A stretch of 64,000 nucleotides of DNA from Actinoplanes ianthinogenes (GTDB lineage: Bacteria > Actinomycetota > Actinomycetes > Mycobacteriales > Micromonosporaceae): assembly GCF_018324205.1 (NCBI RefSeq), contig NZ_AP023356.1, positions 4,109,501-4,173,500 on the forward strand, given 5' to 3'. This document shows positions 36,193-44,960 of this stretch, one piece after another. The notes beneath the pieces were generated by a model. The model had not been told where the DNA came from, made no database searches, and saw only the letters and a program-made list of their open reading frames with translations. The translations under genes and the position numbers were made by a program. Numbering within the stretch: position 1 is the stretch's first letter; each line of letters begins with the position of its first letter.

Positions 36193-38136
36193 ATGCCGAG
36201 TTCCGTGACCGGACCTGAGCACCGGCCCGTTACCGAGGCCACCCGCAGGCCGGGGGCGCGGCGCGACGAGGGGGCGGACTTCGGGTCGGCGCTCTCCGCC
36301 GAGCTGAGCCGTTCCGACCGGGACGAGAACGAGCAGCAGACCGGACGGGCCGCCACGGACCGGGCCACCACGGAGCGGGCCGGGACGGACCGCGCCCTGG
36401 CGGCCCGGATCGCGACGGACCGGCGAGCCGCCGACCGGGCCGCTTCCGAGCGAGCCTCGGCCGACCGTGCTTCCCAGCGGACGGCGGACCGGCGCGCCGC
36501 CACCGATCGGACCGCTGACCAGCGGGCCGAAGCCGATCGCGCCGCCCAGCGGACCGCCGAGCAGCGGTCCGCGAGCCGGGAGGCGGCCGACCGGACGTCG
36601 GCGGATCGCGCGGCCGCCCGAGCGGCGGACCGAGCGGCGGACCGTGCGTCCGCTCGTCGCGCCGCCGCCGACCGGGCGGCGGCTGACCGCGCCTCGGAGA
36701 ACCGCACCGACCCGGTCGGCGACGACACCGCCGGGGTCCAGGACCGGGAGACCGCCGCAGACCGGCCGGCCGACGCGGAGCCGACGCAGCCGCACGGCCC
36801 GGACCGCACCGCCCACCGCACCCGGACCAAGACCGAAAACGCCGCGGAATCCACGGCCACGAGCACCGGGACCAGCGCCGAGCCGGCCACGGCCACGGAA
36901 CCCGCCGACGGCACGGAGAAGACCGTGCCGGACACCACCGGCCAGCCCGCCGCGACCGTGACCGCGACCGCGATGCCGCTGGTCAGCCCGGTCGCCCCGG
37001 CCACGGGCGCGGCCCCGGCAACGGAACCGGCCGAGGTGACCGCGGAGCCCACCGGCAAGACCGCCGTCGCCGCCGCGGAAGCGGCCGCACCCACCGCCGC
37101 GGGCCCGAAGGCGGCGGCGCCCGCCGAGACGCCCACCGCCGCGCAGCCGGCCGCGGGCAGCCCGGCGACCGGAACCGCTCAGGCGGCACCCGGCACTCCC
37201 GGGACCGGCCCGGCGACCGGCGCCACGCCGACCGGCGGCCCGGCCCAGCAACCCGCGACCACCCCGGCCACGGCACCTGCCGCCGCCGCCACGGCCCGCC
37301 CGGCGTGGGCGAACCCGGCCACCACCGGGACCGACCCCGCGGTGACCGCCGAGGCCGGCACCGCCGGCACGCCCACCGACCCGGCCGCCACCCCGGCGCC
37401 GCCGGCCGAGGCGCCCGTCGCCGGCACCACGACACCGGACCCCGGCGCCGGCACGGGCGCGGGCGCCGGCGGTGACTCCGCGAGCGGCTCCGGGCAGCCG
37501 GGGGCGGACGCGTTCCGTACCCCGGAGAACAGCACGCAGACCGCGACCGGACCGGCCGCCGCGCCCACCGCGGTCCCGGCGGCGGCGCAGCCCGCCGACG
37601 CCGGCCTGCCGCCCGCCGCGGCCCTGCCCGGGGTGACCGGCCCGCAGGCCGCCGCCCCGGCGGCACCCACCGCCCCGGCCACCCCGGCACCACCGCCGAG
37701 CACCCCGCTGCCGGTGCCGACGGCCGAGCAGATCGCCCTGCGGATCGCTCCGCTGCGGCTGGACGCGGACGGTGTGCACCGGCTCACCGTGCAGCTGCAC
37801 CCGGTCGACCTGGGCCCGGTCCAGGTGGTCGCGGAGATCCGCAACGGCGACATCAACGTGCAGCTCACCGGCGGTACCGAGGCCGGCACCGAGGCGATCC
37901 GCAACGCGCTCGACGACCTGCGCCGGGACCTCCAGGACGCCGGGTTCGGCAACTGTTCGCTGGACCTGCGCCAGGGCGGCCAGCAGGACCAGGCCCGGCA
38001 GCGGTTCGAGGCGGCCGGCGGGTTCGGCCGGCGGCCCGCCGGTGACAGCGGCGAGACCACCGAGCTGCCGGCCGAGCCGGCCCCGGTGACCACCCGGCGG
38101 GTCACCCCGGCCGGGCGCTTCGACACGCACGCCTGA
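36193..38136 (+). CDS. fliK: Flagellar hook-length control protein FliK
   Basis: About 647 residues. The last 150 hold the Flg-hook domain: QIALRIAPLRLDADGVHRLTVQLHPVDLGPVQVVAEI and DLRRDLQDAGF. FliK measures hook length and switches FlhB to filament export. The N-terminal half has an Arg/Ala/Asp-rich run of ADRAA-like repeats (about residues 45-180), then a long Pro/Ala/Thr-rich linker. Start uncertain: ATG at 36193 has GAGGAG 12 bases upstream; a GTG at 36175 is possible. Ends at a hairpin facing the convergent unit. Confidence 0.85.
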   Translation: MPSSVTGPEHRPVTEATRRPGARRDEGADFGSALSAELSRSDRDENEQQTGRAATDRATTERAGTDRALAARIATDRRAADRAASERASADRASQRTADRRAATDRTADQRAEADRAAQRTAEQRSASREAADRTSADRAAARAADRAADRASARRAAADRAAADRASENRTDPVGDDTAGVQDRETAADRPADAEPTQPHGPDRTAHRTRTKTENAAESTATSTGTSAEPATATEPADGTEKTVPDTTGQPAATVTATAMPLVSPVAPATGAAPATEPAEVTAEPTGKTAVAAAEAAAPTAAGPKAAAPAETPTAAQPAAGSPATGTAQAAPGTPGTGPATGATPTGGPAQQPATTPATAPAAAATARPAWANPATTGTDPAVTAEAGTAGTPTDPAATPAPPAEAPVAGTTTPDPGAGTGAGAGGDSASGSGQPGADAFRTPENSTQTATGPAAAPTAVPAAAQPADAGLPPAAALPGVTGPQAAAPAAPTAPATPAPPPSTPLPVPTAEQIALRIAPLRLDADGVHRLTVQLHPVDLGPVQVVAEIRNGDINVQLTGGTEAGTEAIRNALDDLRRDLQDAGFGNCSLDLRQGGQQDQARQRFEAAGGFGRRPAGDSGETTELPAEPAPVTTRRVTPAGRFDTHA

Positions 38137-38145
38137 TCGACGACG

Positions 38146-38177
38146 ATCGGCGCCGGCCCATGCGGGCCGGCGCCGAT
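38146..38177. terminator. Bidirectional hairpin between the two big motility units
   Basis: 14-bp perfect stem (38146-38159 with 38164-38177), 4-base loop, TT after it on plus. Lies between fliK and the convergent small membrane gene. Confidence 0.82.
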
Positions 38178-38224
38178 TTCGGTGTACGCACTGGCAACTC
38201 TTCCCCAAGGGCCAGTGCGGCCGG

Positions 38225-38455
38225 TCAGTCCGGGTGGTTCACCGGGCGCGCCTCGACGGGCGTGGCCGGGGTCTCCTCGGTGACGCCGTATCCGGAGGTG
38301 ACGAACCGGAACGCGGCGAGCAGCACCGCGGCGATCGGCACCGCGATCAGGAACCGGACCAGGACCTGGGTGATCTCGAGCTGGTCGAACAGCAGCCGGT
38401 ACCACGCCGGCAGACTGATCAGCAGCGCGAACACCAGCACCGACGGTCGGATCAT
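38225..38455 (-). CDS. Small two-helix membrane protein, unknown
   Basis: 76 residues: two membrane helices (about 5-22 VLVFALLISLPAWYRLLF and 31-50 LVRFLIAVPIAAVLLAAF) and a Pro/Glu/Thr tail. Its start overlaps the end of the FlhF-like gene by four bases, so it is part of the fliM operon and its last gene. It has the size and two-helix layout of FliQ, but none of the FliQ residues (no Gln-Ile-Asn-Glu/Pro-Lys motif) and lies at the wrong place. Function unknown. Confidence 0.65.
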   Translation of the reverse strand: MIRPSVLVFALLISLPAWYRLLFDQLEITQVLVRFLIAVPIAAVLLAAFRFVTSGYGVTEETPATPVEARPVNHPD

Positions 38456-39993
38456 CGGCGGGCCGCGCGGGTGGCCCGGCGGGGCGACGCGGCGGCCGGC
38501 ATCACCTCGGCGGCGATCCGGGCACAGAGCATCGCGGCCCAGGCGTGCGGCGTCGCCGGTTTGCCGTCCAGCGAGAAGATCGGCACGTCCAGCCCGAGCA
38601 CCGACGCCGGGTCCGCGGTGAGCTCGACGCTGTGCACCACGAGCGCCTCCACCTCACCGAGATTGCGCAGGTGGCGAGCGGTGTCGGCGGTCTTGCGGGT
38701 GGCGTCGACGACGGCCCAGAGCGCGGTGGCGCCGAGCGCGTCGCACATGTCGTTCACCCAGAACTCATCGGTCCCGCCGACCGGCGCGTCGATCACCACG
38801 ATCCACGGGTGGTCCGAGGTCTGCAACTTCTCGGCCCGGGACTCGGCGGCGTCCCGGCTGGAGATCAGCCGCGACGAGTGCAGCCCGGTGCCGGCCGTGG
38901 ACGGCGCCGCGAGCAGCAGGTGGGTCTGGTCCACGTGGACCTGTTCCAGCAGCTGCTTGGCGATCGGCACGGTCGTGTGCACCTCACCGGCGATCACCAG
39001 GATCTCGCCGGGGCCGTCCGGGATGCCGGGCGCGGCCGGGCGGGAGGCGAGCACGCTGAGCACCCCGGCGTACGTGTCGCCGCCGGTGATCTGCCGCGCC
39101 ATCTCCTCGGGCATGCCGACCGTCATCAGGTTGGTCTGCACCGGGTCGAGGTCGGTGGCGGCGGCGCGGGCCCGGACCGGTTTCGCCTTCGGCGCGGGTG
39201 GCGCCGGGGCGGCGGCCGGGGCCGGCTCGTCGTCCTCGGACAGGCCGTAGACCTCGGCCGCGGAGCGGATCGGGGCCGGTGGCGGCTGCTGCTGGAAGGC
39301 GGCCCGGGGTGGCGCCGCGCTCGGCTCGGCCGGGCGGATCGGCGCCGGCGGCGGCCCGGCGGCGGCCGGGGAGACCGGTGCGGGCCGTTCCGGGCGGGTG
39401 GGCCGGCTGGGCAGCGCGGCCGGCAGGCTGGGCCGGGCGCCGCCGTTGACCGGGGACTCGGTCGCGGTGGCCGGGGTGAACGGGCGTACCCCGGCGGTGT
39501 CCGGGTCGGCCGGCTGCCGTACCCGGTGGCCGGAGCGGTGTGCTTCGCCCAGGTGGCTGGCCACGTCCAGGCCGGCCATCAGCTCGGCGAACGCGGCGCC
39601 GGTGTCCCCGATGCCGGCGTCGCGGACCTCCGGCCGGGCCGGTGTGCCCAGTTTCGGGATCCCCGGCCGCCCGGGCGGCGGGGCCGGTGGCCCGTCGCCG
39701 GTGAACCGGTCCCGGGACTCGGCCTGCTCCAGCAGCCGTTCCAGCGGGTTTGCGCCGTTCTCGGCGACGGTCTGTTGCGCCATTTTCTCACTGTCCTCGT
39801 GTGCGTCAGGTACATCCAGAACGTCCGGAACCTCTACGGAGACTTCGTAGTGCTGCTTCGCGAAGAAGCCTCCGATGCCACCGCTTCGTACCTTGTCGGC
39901 GGAGATGATCCGGACGCGCGAGCCGTACTCGTCACGTACCTGTTCCAATAACGGCTCGATGGCAGGTCCCTCAAGCAGCACCCGCGTAGGCAC
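38452..39993 (-). CDS. FlhF-like protein with a degenerate GTPase domain
   Basis: 513 residues from a GTG overlapping the end of flhA. The N-terminus (VLLEGPAIEPLLEQVRDEYGSRVRIISADKV...GGFFAKQHYEVSVEV) is the FlhF N-domain pattern, then a long Pro-rich linker, then an NG-like region from about 300. Where SRP-type GTPases have GxxGxGKTTT there is VIAGEVHTTVPIAKQL, and the DTAGR motif is replaced by VVIDAPVGG; yet LWAVVDATRKTADTARHL and the closing fold remain. So it probably kept the FlhF shape but cannot bind GTP normally. FlhF sets the place of polar flagella; location right after flhA is the usual one. Confidence 0.7.
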   Translation of the reverse strand: MPTRVLLEGPAIEPLLEQVRDEYGSRVRIISADKVRSGGIGGFFAKQHYEVSVEVPDVLDVPDAHEDSEKMAQQTVAENGANPLERLLEQAESRDRFTGDGPPAPPPGRPGIPKLGTPARPEVRDAGIGDTGAAFAELMAGLDVASHLGEAHRSGHRVRQPADPDTAGVRPFTPATATESPVNGGARPSLPAALPSRPTRPERPAPVSPAAAGPPPAPIRPAEPSAAPPRAAFQQQPPPAPIRSAAEVYGLSEDDEPAPAAAPAPPAPKAKPVRARAAATDLDPVQTNLMTVGMPEEMARQITGGDTYAGVLSVLASRPAAPGIPDGPGEILVIAGEVHTTVPIAKQLLEQVHVDQTHLLLAAPSTAGTGLHSSRLISSRDAAESRAEKLQTSDHPWIVVIDAPVGGTDEFWVNDMCDALGATALWAVVDATRKTADTARHLRNLGEVEALVVHSVELTADPASVLGLDVPIFSLDGKPATPHAWAAMLCARIAAEVMPAAASPRRATRAARR

Positions 39994-42013
39994 CGTTCAC
40001 CACCCCTATCGTCTCGATCTGTGCGGTGGAACCAGAGATCTCGCTGTACGACAGCACCTGCACCCGGCGAGAACCGGCGCGCAGCAGTCGCATCAGCGGC
40101 AACCGCAGCTGTGGCGAGCAGGCCAGGACCGGGTTGAGGCCCTGCTGCTCGGCGGCCTCGGCGAGCCGGCTGGCCTCGCTGACGATCGCCTCGGCACGCA
40201 TGCCGTCGATCGCCATGAAGGCGCCGGTCTCACTGGGCCGGAGTGACTCGAGCAGGCTCTGCTCGAGCATCGGGTCTAGCGTGATCACGGTGAGCCGGCC
40301 GCCGGTCGCGTACTGGGCGGCGATGGCCGGGCCCAGCGCGCTCCGGGCGGCCTCGACCAGGCCGTCGTGATCCATCGAGAGTTTGGCCCGCAGCGACAGC
40401 GCCTCGAAGATCCGGACCAGGTCGCGGATCGGTACGCCCTCGTCGAGCATCGCCTGGAGCACCTTCTGGATCTGGCCGAGGCTGAGCAGCCCCGGGGTCA
40501 GCTCCTCGACCACCACCGGGTGGGTCCGCTTGACCATGTCGGCGAGCGCCCGGACGTCCTCGCGGCCGAGCAGCCGGCTGGCGTTGTTGCGGACCACCTC
40601 GGCGAGGTGGGTGATGATCACCGAGGCCCGGTCGACGACCGTCGCGCCGGAGAGCTCGGCCTGGTAGTGCAGCTCGGCCGGCACCCACTTGCCGGCCAGG
40701 CCGAAGACCGGTTCGACGCCGGCCCGGCCGGGCAGCGCCTGGAGTCCCTCGCCGATCGCCAGCACCGTGCCGGGCGGCGCCTGCCCGGCGCCCGCGTCGA
40801 CGCCGGAGATCCGGATGGCGTACGACGACAGCGGCAGGTCCAGGTCGTCCCGGGTCCGCACCGGCGGCATGATCACCCCGAGCTCCAGAGCCATCTTGCG
40901 GCGCAGCGCCCGCACCCGGTCGAGCAGGTCGCCACTGCTGGCGTCGACCAGGTCGACCAGGTCCGGCGCGAGGGCGAGTTCGAGCGGGTCGATCCGCATC
41001 TCGCCGAGCAGCGACTCGGGCGAGTCGGCGGCCGGCATCTCGACCGCCTCGGCGACCGGCGCGGTCTCCTCCGGGATCGGCTCCTTGACCCGCTGCGCGA
41101 TCACCAGCACCGTCACCCCGACCAGCAGGAACGGGATCTTGGGCAGGCCCGGGATGACGCAGAGGGCCAGGGCCGCGGCGCCGCCGATGCGCAGCGCCAG
41201 CTTGTTCTGGCTGAGCTGGGCGGTGACGCTCTGGCCCATGTCGCCGGAGGTGGCCGAGCGGGTCACGATCAGACCGGTGGACACCGAGAGCAGCAGCGCC
41301 GGCACCTGGGAGACCAGGCCGTCGCCGATGCTCAGCATGCTGAACTGATTCATCGCGTCGGCCGGCGCCAGGCCGTGCTGGAGGACGCCGACCGCGAAGC
41401 CGCCGATCAGGTTGATCAGGGTGATGATGATGGCCGCGATGGCGTCGCCCTTGACGAACTTGGAGCCACCGTCCATCGCGCCGTAGAACTCGGCCTCGGC
41501 GGCCACCTCGGCCCGGCGCTTCTTCGCGCCGTCCTCGTCGATCAGGCCGGCGTTCAGGTCGGCGTCGATCGCCATCTGCTTGCCGGGCATCGCGTCGAGG
41601 GTGAACCGGGCGCCGACCTCGGCGACCCGCTCGGCGCCCTTGGTCACCACGATCAGCTGGACGATCACCAGGATCGCGAAGATCACCAGGCCGATCACCA
41701 GGTTGCCACCGACGACGAAGCTGCCGAACGCGTGGATCACCTTGCCGGCGTCGCCGTCGCGCAGCACCAGCCGGGTCGCGCTGATGTTCAGCGCCAGCCG
41801 GAACAGCGTCATCACCAGCAGCAGCGCCGGGAAGACCGCGAAGTCGAGCGGCCGCTGCACGAACATGCTGGTCAGCAGGACCAGGAGGGCAACCGTGATG
41901 TTGAGCGCGATCAGCAGGTCCAGCAGGAAGGTCGGCAACGGGACGACCATCATGATGATGATGCCGATGACCCCGACGGGTACGGCGAGCTTGCTGAGGC
42001 TCAGGTTCTTCAC
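39971..42013 (-). CDS. flhA: Flagellar export gate protein FlhA
   Basis: About 680 residues. Eight membrane helices in the first 330, with the FHIPEP-type region RLALNISATRLVL, GDAGKVIHAFGSFVVGGN and TLDAMPGKQMAIDADLNAGLIDEDGAKKRR, then the cytoplasmic ring domain (about 350-680) that binds chaperone-substrate pairs. Start GTG at 42013 with GGAAGG five bases upstream; the longer ATG frame to 42061 adds 16 hydrophilic residues. The 3' end overlaps the FlhF-like start by 23 bases. 146 bases separate it from flhB. Confidence 0.95.
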   Translation of the reverse strand: MKNLSLSKLAVPVGVIGIIIMMVVPLPTFLLDLLIALNITVALLVLLTSMFVQRPLDFAVFPALLLVMTLFRLALNISATRLVLRDGDAGKVIHAFGSFVVGGNLVIGLVIFAILVIVQLIVVTKGAERVAEVGARFTLDAMPGKQMAIDADLNAGLIDEDGAKKRRAEVAAEAEFYGAMDGGSKFVKGDAIAAIIITLINLIGGFAVGVLQHGLAPADAMNQFSMLSIGDGLVSQVPALLLSVSTGLIVTRSATSGDMGQSVTAQLSQNKLALRIGGAAALALCVIPGLPKIPFLLVGVTVLVIAQRVKEPIPEETAPVAEAVEMPAADSPESLLGEMRIDPLELALAPDLVDLVDASSGDLLDRVRALRRKMALELGVIMPPVRTRDDLDLPLSSYAIRISGVDAGAGQAPPGTVLAIGEGLQALPGRAGVEPVFGLAGKWVPAELHYQAELSGATVVDRASVIITHLAEVVRNNASRLLGREDVRALADMVKRTHPVVVEELTPGLLSLGQIQKVLQAMLDEGVPIRDLVRIFEALSLRAKLSMDHDGLVEAARSALGPAIAAQYATGGRLTVITLDPMLEQSLLESLRPSETGAFMAIDGMRAEAIVSEASRLAEAAEQQGLNPVLACSPQLRLPLMRLLRAGSRRVQVLSYSEISGSTAQIETIGVVNGAYAGAA

Positions 42014-42159
42014 GACACCTTCCCGGCATGGGCAGTCCGACGGCCATCCGGTCCCGGTCACCGCCGTTACGACGTGTCACTGGGACCCCTGTGGCACCGC
42101 CACGCCCCGATCTTCCCCGGTAACTGGAAGCTACGTGAGGAAATCTCCTGAAATTTCGG

Positions 42160-43251
42160 TTACGTCATTGCCGGGGTGGGGTTCGGGTTGCGGTGCAGCC
42201 CGGCCGCCGAGCCCTTCGCCTTGAGGCTCATCACGAACGCCAGCACCCGCGCCACCGCCGCGAAGAACTCCGCCGGGATCTCCTGGCCGACCTCACAGCC
42301 GGAGTTGAGGGCCCGGGCCAGAGCCACGTCCTGCACCATCGGCACCCGGTTCTCGGTGGCCAGCTCCCGGATCTTGGCAGCCAGCGGCCCCTTGCCCTTG
42401 GCCACCACCCGCGGCGCGCCCTTCTCCGGCTCGTAGCGCAACGCCACCGCGACGTGCACCGGGTTGACCACGATGACGTCGGCGGTCGGCACGTCGGCCA
42501 TCTGCCGGTTGCGCGCCATGGCCATCTGCCGGGCCCGGATCTGCGCCTTGATCAGCGGGTCACCCTCGGCGTTCTTGTTCTCCTGCTTGACCTCTTCCTT
42601 GGTCATCCGCAGTTGCTTCTGGGTACGCCGCCGCACCACGAAGTAGTCCGCCGCCGCCATCGCGATACCGGCCACCGCCGCCGCCCGGATCAGCGACAGC
42701 GCCGCGTCCGTGACGATCCCCAGCAGCGCGGTCAGCGGCAGCCGGCCCGCGCTCATCAGCTGCGGCACGATGTCCTTCATCGTCATCCACAGCACCGCGC
42801 CCAGCACCGCGGTCTTGAACAGCGCCTTGGTGGCCTCCCAGAGCGCGTGCGGGCCGAGCATCCGCTTCAGCCCGGGCCACGGGTTGAGCCGGTTGAACTT
42901 CGGCATGAACAGCTTGGTCGCCACCCGGATGCCGCCCTGGGCGCCGGCCGCGGCGATGCCCACCGCCATCATGGTCAGCGCCAGCGGCAGCACCGTCCAG
43001 GCCGCGCTGAGCAGGCCGTCCTTGAGCATCGCCAGGGCCTTGCCGGGGTCCGGGTCGGCGATGGTCTCCGGCACCTTGGCGATCATTTCCTCGGCGTGCT
43101 CCATCGCCTTGCTCAGGGTGCGCGGCAGCATCACGCTCGCGGCGAGCATGCCGAACCAGGCGCCGAGGTCCGGCGTACGCCCGATCTGACCCTCTTGTTT
43201 GGCCTTCTTGAGCCGTTGCGCTGTCGGTTGTTCGGTCTTCTCGCCGGACAT
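42160..43251 (-). CDS. flhB: Flagellar export switch protein FlhB
   Basis: 363 residues. The N-terminal SGEKTEQPTAQRLKKAKQEGQI, four membrane helices (to about 215), and the autocleavage motif NPTH, here NPVHVAVALRYEP (about residue 268): Asn-Pro is kept and Thr is Val, so self-cleavage between Asn and Pro is still possible in principle but the usual NPTH is changed. The C-terminal domain (APRVVAKGKGPLAAKIRELA) sets substrate order with FliK. Eleven bases after fliR. Confidence 0.94.
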   Translation of the reverse strand: MSGEKTEQPTAQRLKKAKQEGQIGRTPDLGAWFGMLAASVMLPRTLSKAMEHAEEMIAKVPETIADPDPGKALAMLKDGLLSAAWTVLPLALTMMAVGIAAAGAQGGIRVATKLFMPKFNRLNPWPGLKRMLGPHALWEATKALFKTAVLGAVLWMTMKDIVPQLMSAGRLPLTALLGIVTDAALSLIRAAAVAGIAMAAADYFVVRRRTQKQLRMTKEEVKQENKNAEGDPLIKAQIRARQMAMARNRQMADVPTADVIVVNPVHVAVALRYEPEKGAPRVVAKGKGPLAAKIRELATENRVPMVQDVALARALNSGCEVGQEIPAEFFAAVARVLAFVMSLKAKGSAAGLHRNPNPTPAMT

Positions 43252-43262
43252 CTACACCCCCT

Positions 43263-44027
43263 TCAGCCGCCGGCTAGCCGGACCACCGCCGTCACGGCCC
43301 GCTCGACCAGCGAGTGCAACGCACCCGGCAGCATCGAGATGGCCAGCCCGGACAGGGTCACCACCAAAAAGATCTTGATGGGGAAGCCGAGCTGGAACGC
43401 GTTCAGCGCGGGCGCCACCCGGTTGAGCAGGCCGAGCGCCACGTCGGCGAGGAACAGCACGCAGATCAGCGGCCCGGCGATCTGGAGGGCGGCCAGGAAC
43501 ATCTCGCCGACGCCGCTGACCAGCAGCCGGCTGAACGTCTCGAAGGAGAACGTGGTGTTCAGCGGCAGGGTGCGGAAGCTCTGCAGGAAGCCGCGCAGGA
43601 TCAGCTGGTGCCCGTCACCGGCGAACAGCAGGGTGACCGCGACCAGGTTGTAGAACCGGCCGAAGATCGAGCTCTGGCTCATCCCCAGCGGGTCGTACGC
43701 GGTGGCCAGCGTGAACCCCCCGAACAGGTCGAGCAGGTCGCCGGCGGCCTGGAGGGCGGCGAACAGCAGCGCCGTGACGAACCCGAGCCCGACCCCGACG
43801 AAGATCTGCAGGGCCACGCTGGCGACCAGCGCGGACGTCTCCAGCGACGGCAGGGTGCCCCGCAGGTACGGCGCCATCGGCAGCGCCAGACCCACCGAGA
43901 GCAGGGCCTTCACCGGCGCGGGGATGAGCCGGGAGTTGAACGGCGGGCAGACCGCCATCCACGCGCCGGTCCGGCAGGCGCCCAGCATGATCGCCAGCAG
44001 CTCGGCGATCGGCACGTCGTAGTTCAT
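43263..44027 (-). CDS. fliR: Flagellar export gate protein FliR
   Basis: 254 residues, about six membrane helices: IAELLAIMLGACRTGAWMAVCPPFNSRLIPAPVKALLSVGLAL at the start and VALQIFVGVGLGFVTALLFAALQAAGDLLDLFGGF in the middle are FliR signatures. Part of the FliP-FliQ-FliR gate. The ATG at 44027 overlaps the fliP stop by four bases (ATGA), which leaves no room for fliQ, normally between the two. Confidence 0.95.
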   Translation of the reverse strand: MNYDVPIAELLAIMLGACRTGAWMAVCPPFNSRLIPAPVKALLSVGLALPMAPYLRGTLPSLETSALVASVALQIFVGVGLGFVTALLFAALQAAGDLLDLFGGFTLATAYDPLGMSQSSIFGRFYNLVAVTLLFAGDGHQLILRGFLQSFRTLPLNTTFSFETFSRLLVSGVGEMFLAALQIAGPLICVLFLADVALGLLNRVAPALNAFQLGFPIKIFLVVTLSGLAISMLPGALHSLVERAVTAVVRLAGG

Positions 44028-44956
44028 GTCCGGTACGAGCCGACCAGCGCCGTGATGATCAGCCCCCAGCCGTTGACCAGCACGAACAGCAGGAGCTTGA
44101 ACGGCAGCGCGACGGTCACCGGTGGCAGCATCATCATGCCCAGCGACATCAGCGAGGCGGAGACCACCAGGTCGATGATCAGGAACGGGATGAAGATGAC
44201 GAACCCGATGATGAACGCGGCCCGCAGCTCGGAGAGCACGAACGCGGGCACCAGCGTGGTCAGCGGCACCGCGTCCCGGTTCGCCGGCTTCTCCGCGCCG
44301 GACACCTTGATCAGCAAGGCCAGCTCGTCCTCGCGGGTGGTCTTCCACATGAACTCGCGCAGCGGCTTGATGCCGTCGTTGAAGGCCTGCGACTGGGTCT
44401 TGTCGCCCTTCAGGTAGGGCTGCACGCCGACGTCGTTCATCTGCGAGACGGTCGGGCCCATGATGAAAAGGCTCAGGAACAGGGCCAGGCCGGCGATCAC
44501 CTGGTTGGGCGGCAGGGTGGTCAGGCCCATCGCGTTGCGGGTGATCCCGAGGACCATGAAGACCTTGGTGAAACACGTGCACAGCAGCAGCAGCGCGGGC
44601 GCCACCGAGAGCAGCGTCAGCCCGAGGACGATCACCAGGCTGGAGGCCGGGCGGCTGCCGTCGGGGTTCGTACCGTTGATGTTGAGGTTGATGCTCGGCG
44701 GCGACGTCCGCGGTGCCTGCGGCACCTGCTTGCGGACCGGCCGGTTCGCCGCCGGGTGGGCGGGCGCCTGCGGTGCCTTCTGGGGTACGCCCACCTGCGC
44801 CGCCGCCTGAGCCTGCGGTCTGTCCGGTGCCGCCGAGACCGGAGTGGGCAGGACGAGCGCCAGCCCGGCGCCCGCGATGATCAGCAGGAGCGCGCGTCGC
44901 AGAGCCATCAGGCCGTCCGCCGCCGTCGGGCGGTGCCGCTCGATGCAGTCGGTCAT
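44024..44956 (-). CDS. fliP: Flagellar export gate protein FliP
   Basis: 310 residues. A signal-sequence-like helix (about 17-42, ending VSAAPD), a Pro/Ala/Gln-rich stretch (about 43-95), then the FliP core: SLVIVLGLTLLSVAPALLLLCTCFTKVFMVLGITRNAMG, PPNQVIAGLALFLSLFIMGP, and ELRAAFIIGFVIFIPFLIIDLVVSASLMSLGMMMLPP. Five copies form most of the export gate. ATG at 44956 follows the fliO stop directly, with AGGA in the end of fliO. Confidence 0.95.
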   Translation of the reverse strand: MTDCIERHRPTAADGLMALRRALLLIIAGAGLALVLPTPVSAAPDRPQAQAAAQVGVPQKAPQAPAHPAANRPVRKQVPQAPRTSPPSINLNINGTNPDGSRPASSLVIVLGLTLLSVAPALLLLCTCFTKVFMVLGITRNAMGLTTLPPNQVIAGLALFLSLFIMGPTVSQMNDVGVQPYLKGDKTQSQAFNDGIKPLREFMWKTTREDELALLIKVSGAEKPANRDAVPLTTLVPAFVLSELRAAFIIGFVIFIPFLIIDLVVSASLMSLGMMMLPPVTVALPFKLLLFVLVNGWGLIITALVGSYRT

Positions 44957-44960
44957 GGCG

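Noticed and set aside
36085..38208. A 707-codon open frame antisense to fliK, and a 692-codon one antisense to 35058-37136
   Set aside because: Gly/Arg/Ser-rich translations with no domain; they are expected shadows of a GC-rich coding strand, and the plus strand holds clear FliK and hydrolase domains.
43263..44582. A longer FliR starting at 44582
   Set aside because: The extra 185 codons are antisense-free but lie wholly within fliP in another frame and have no membrane pattern; FliR begins at MNYDVPIAELL.
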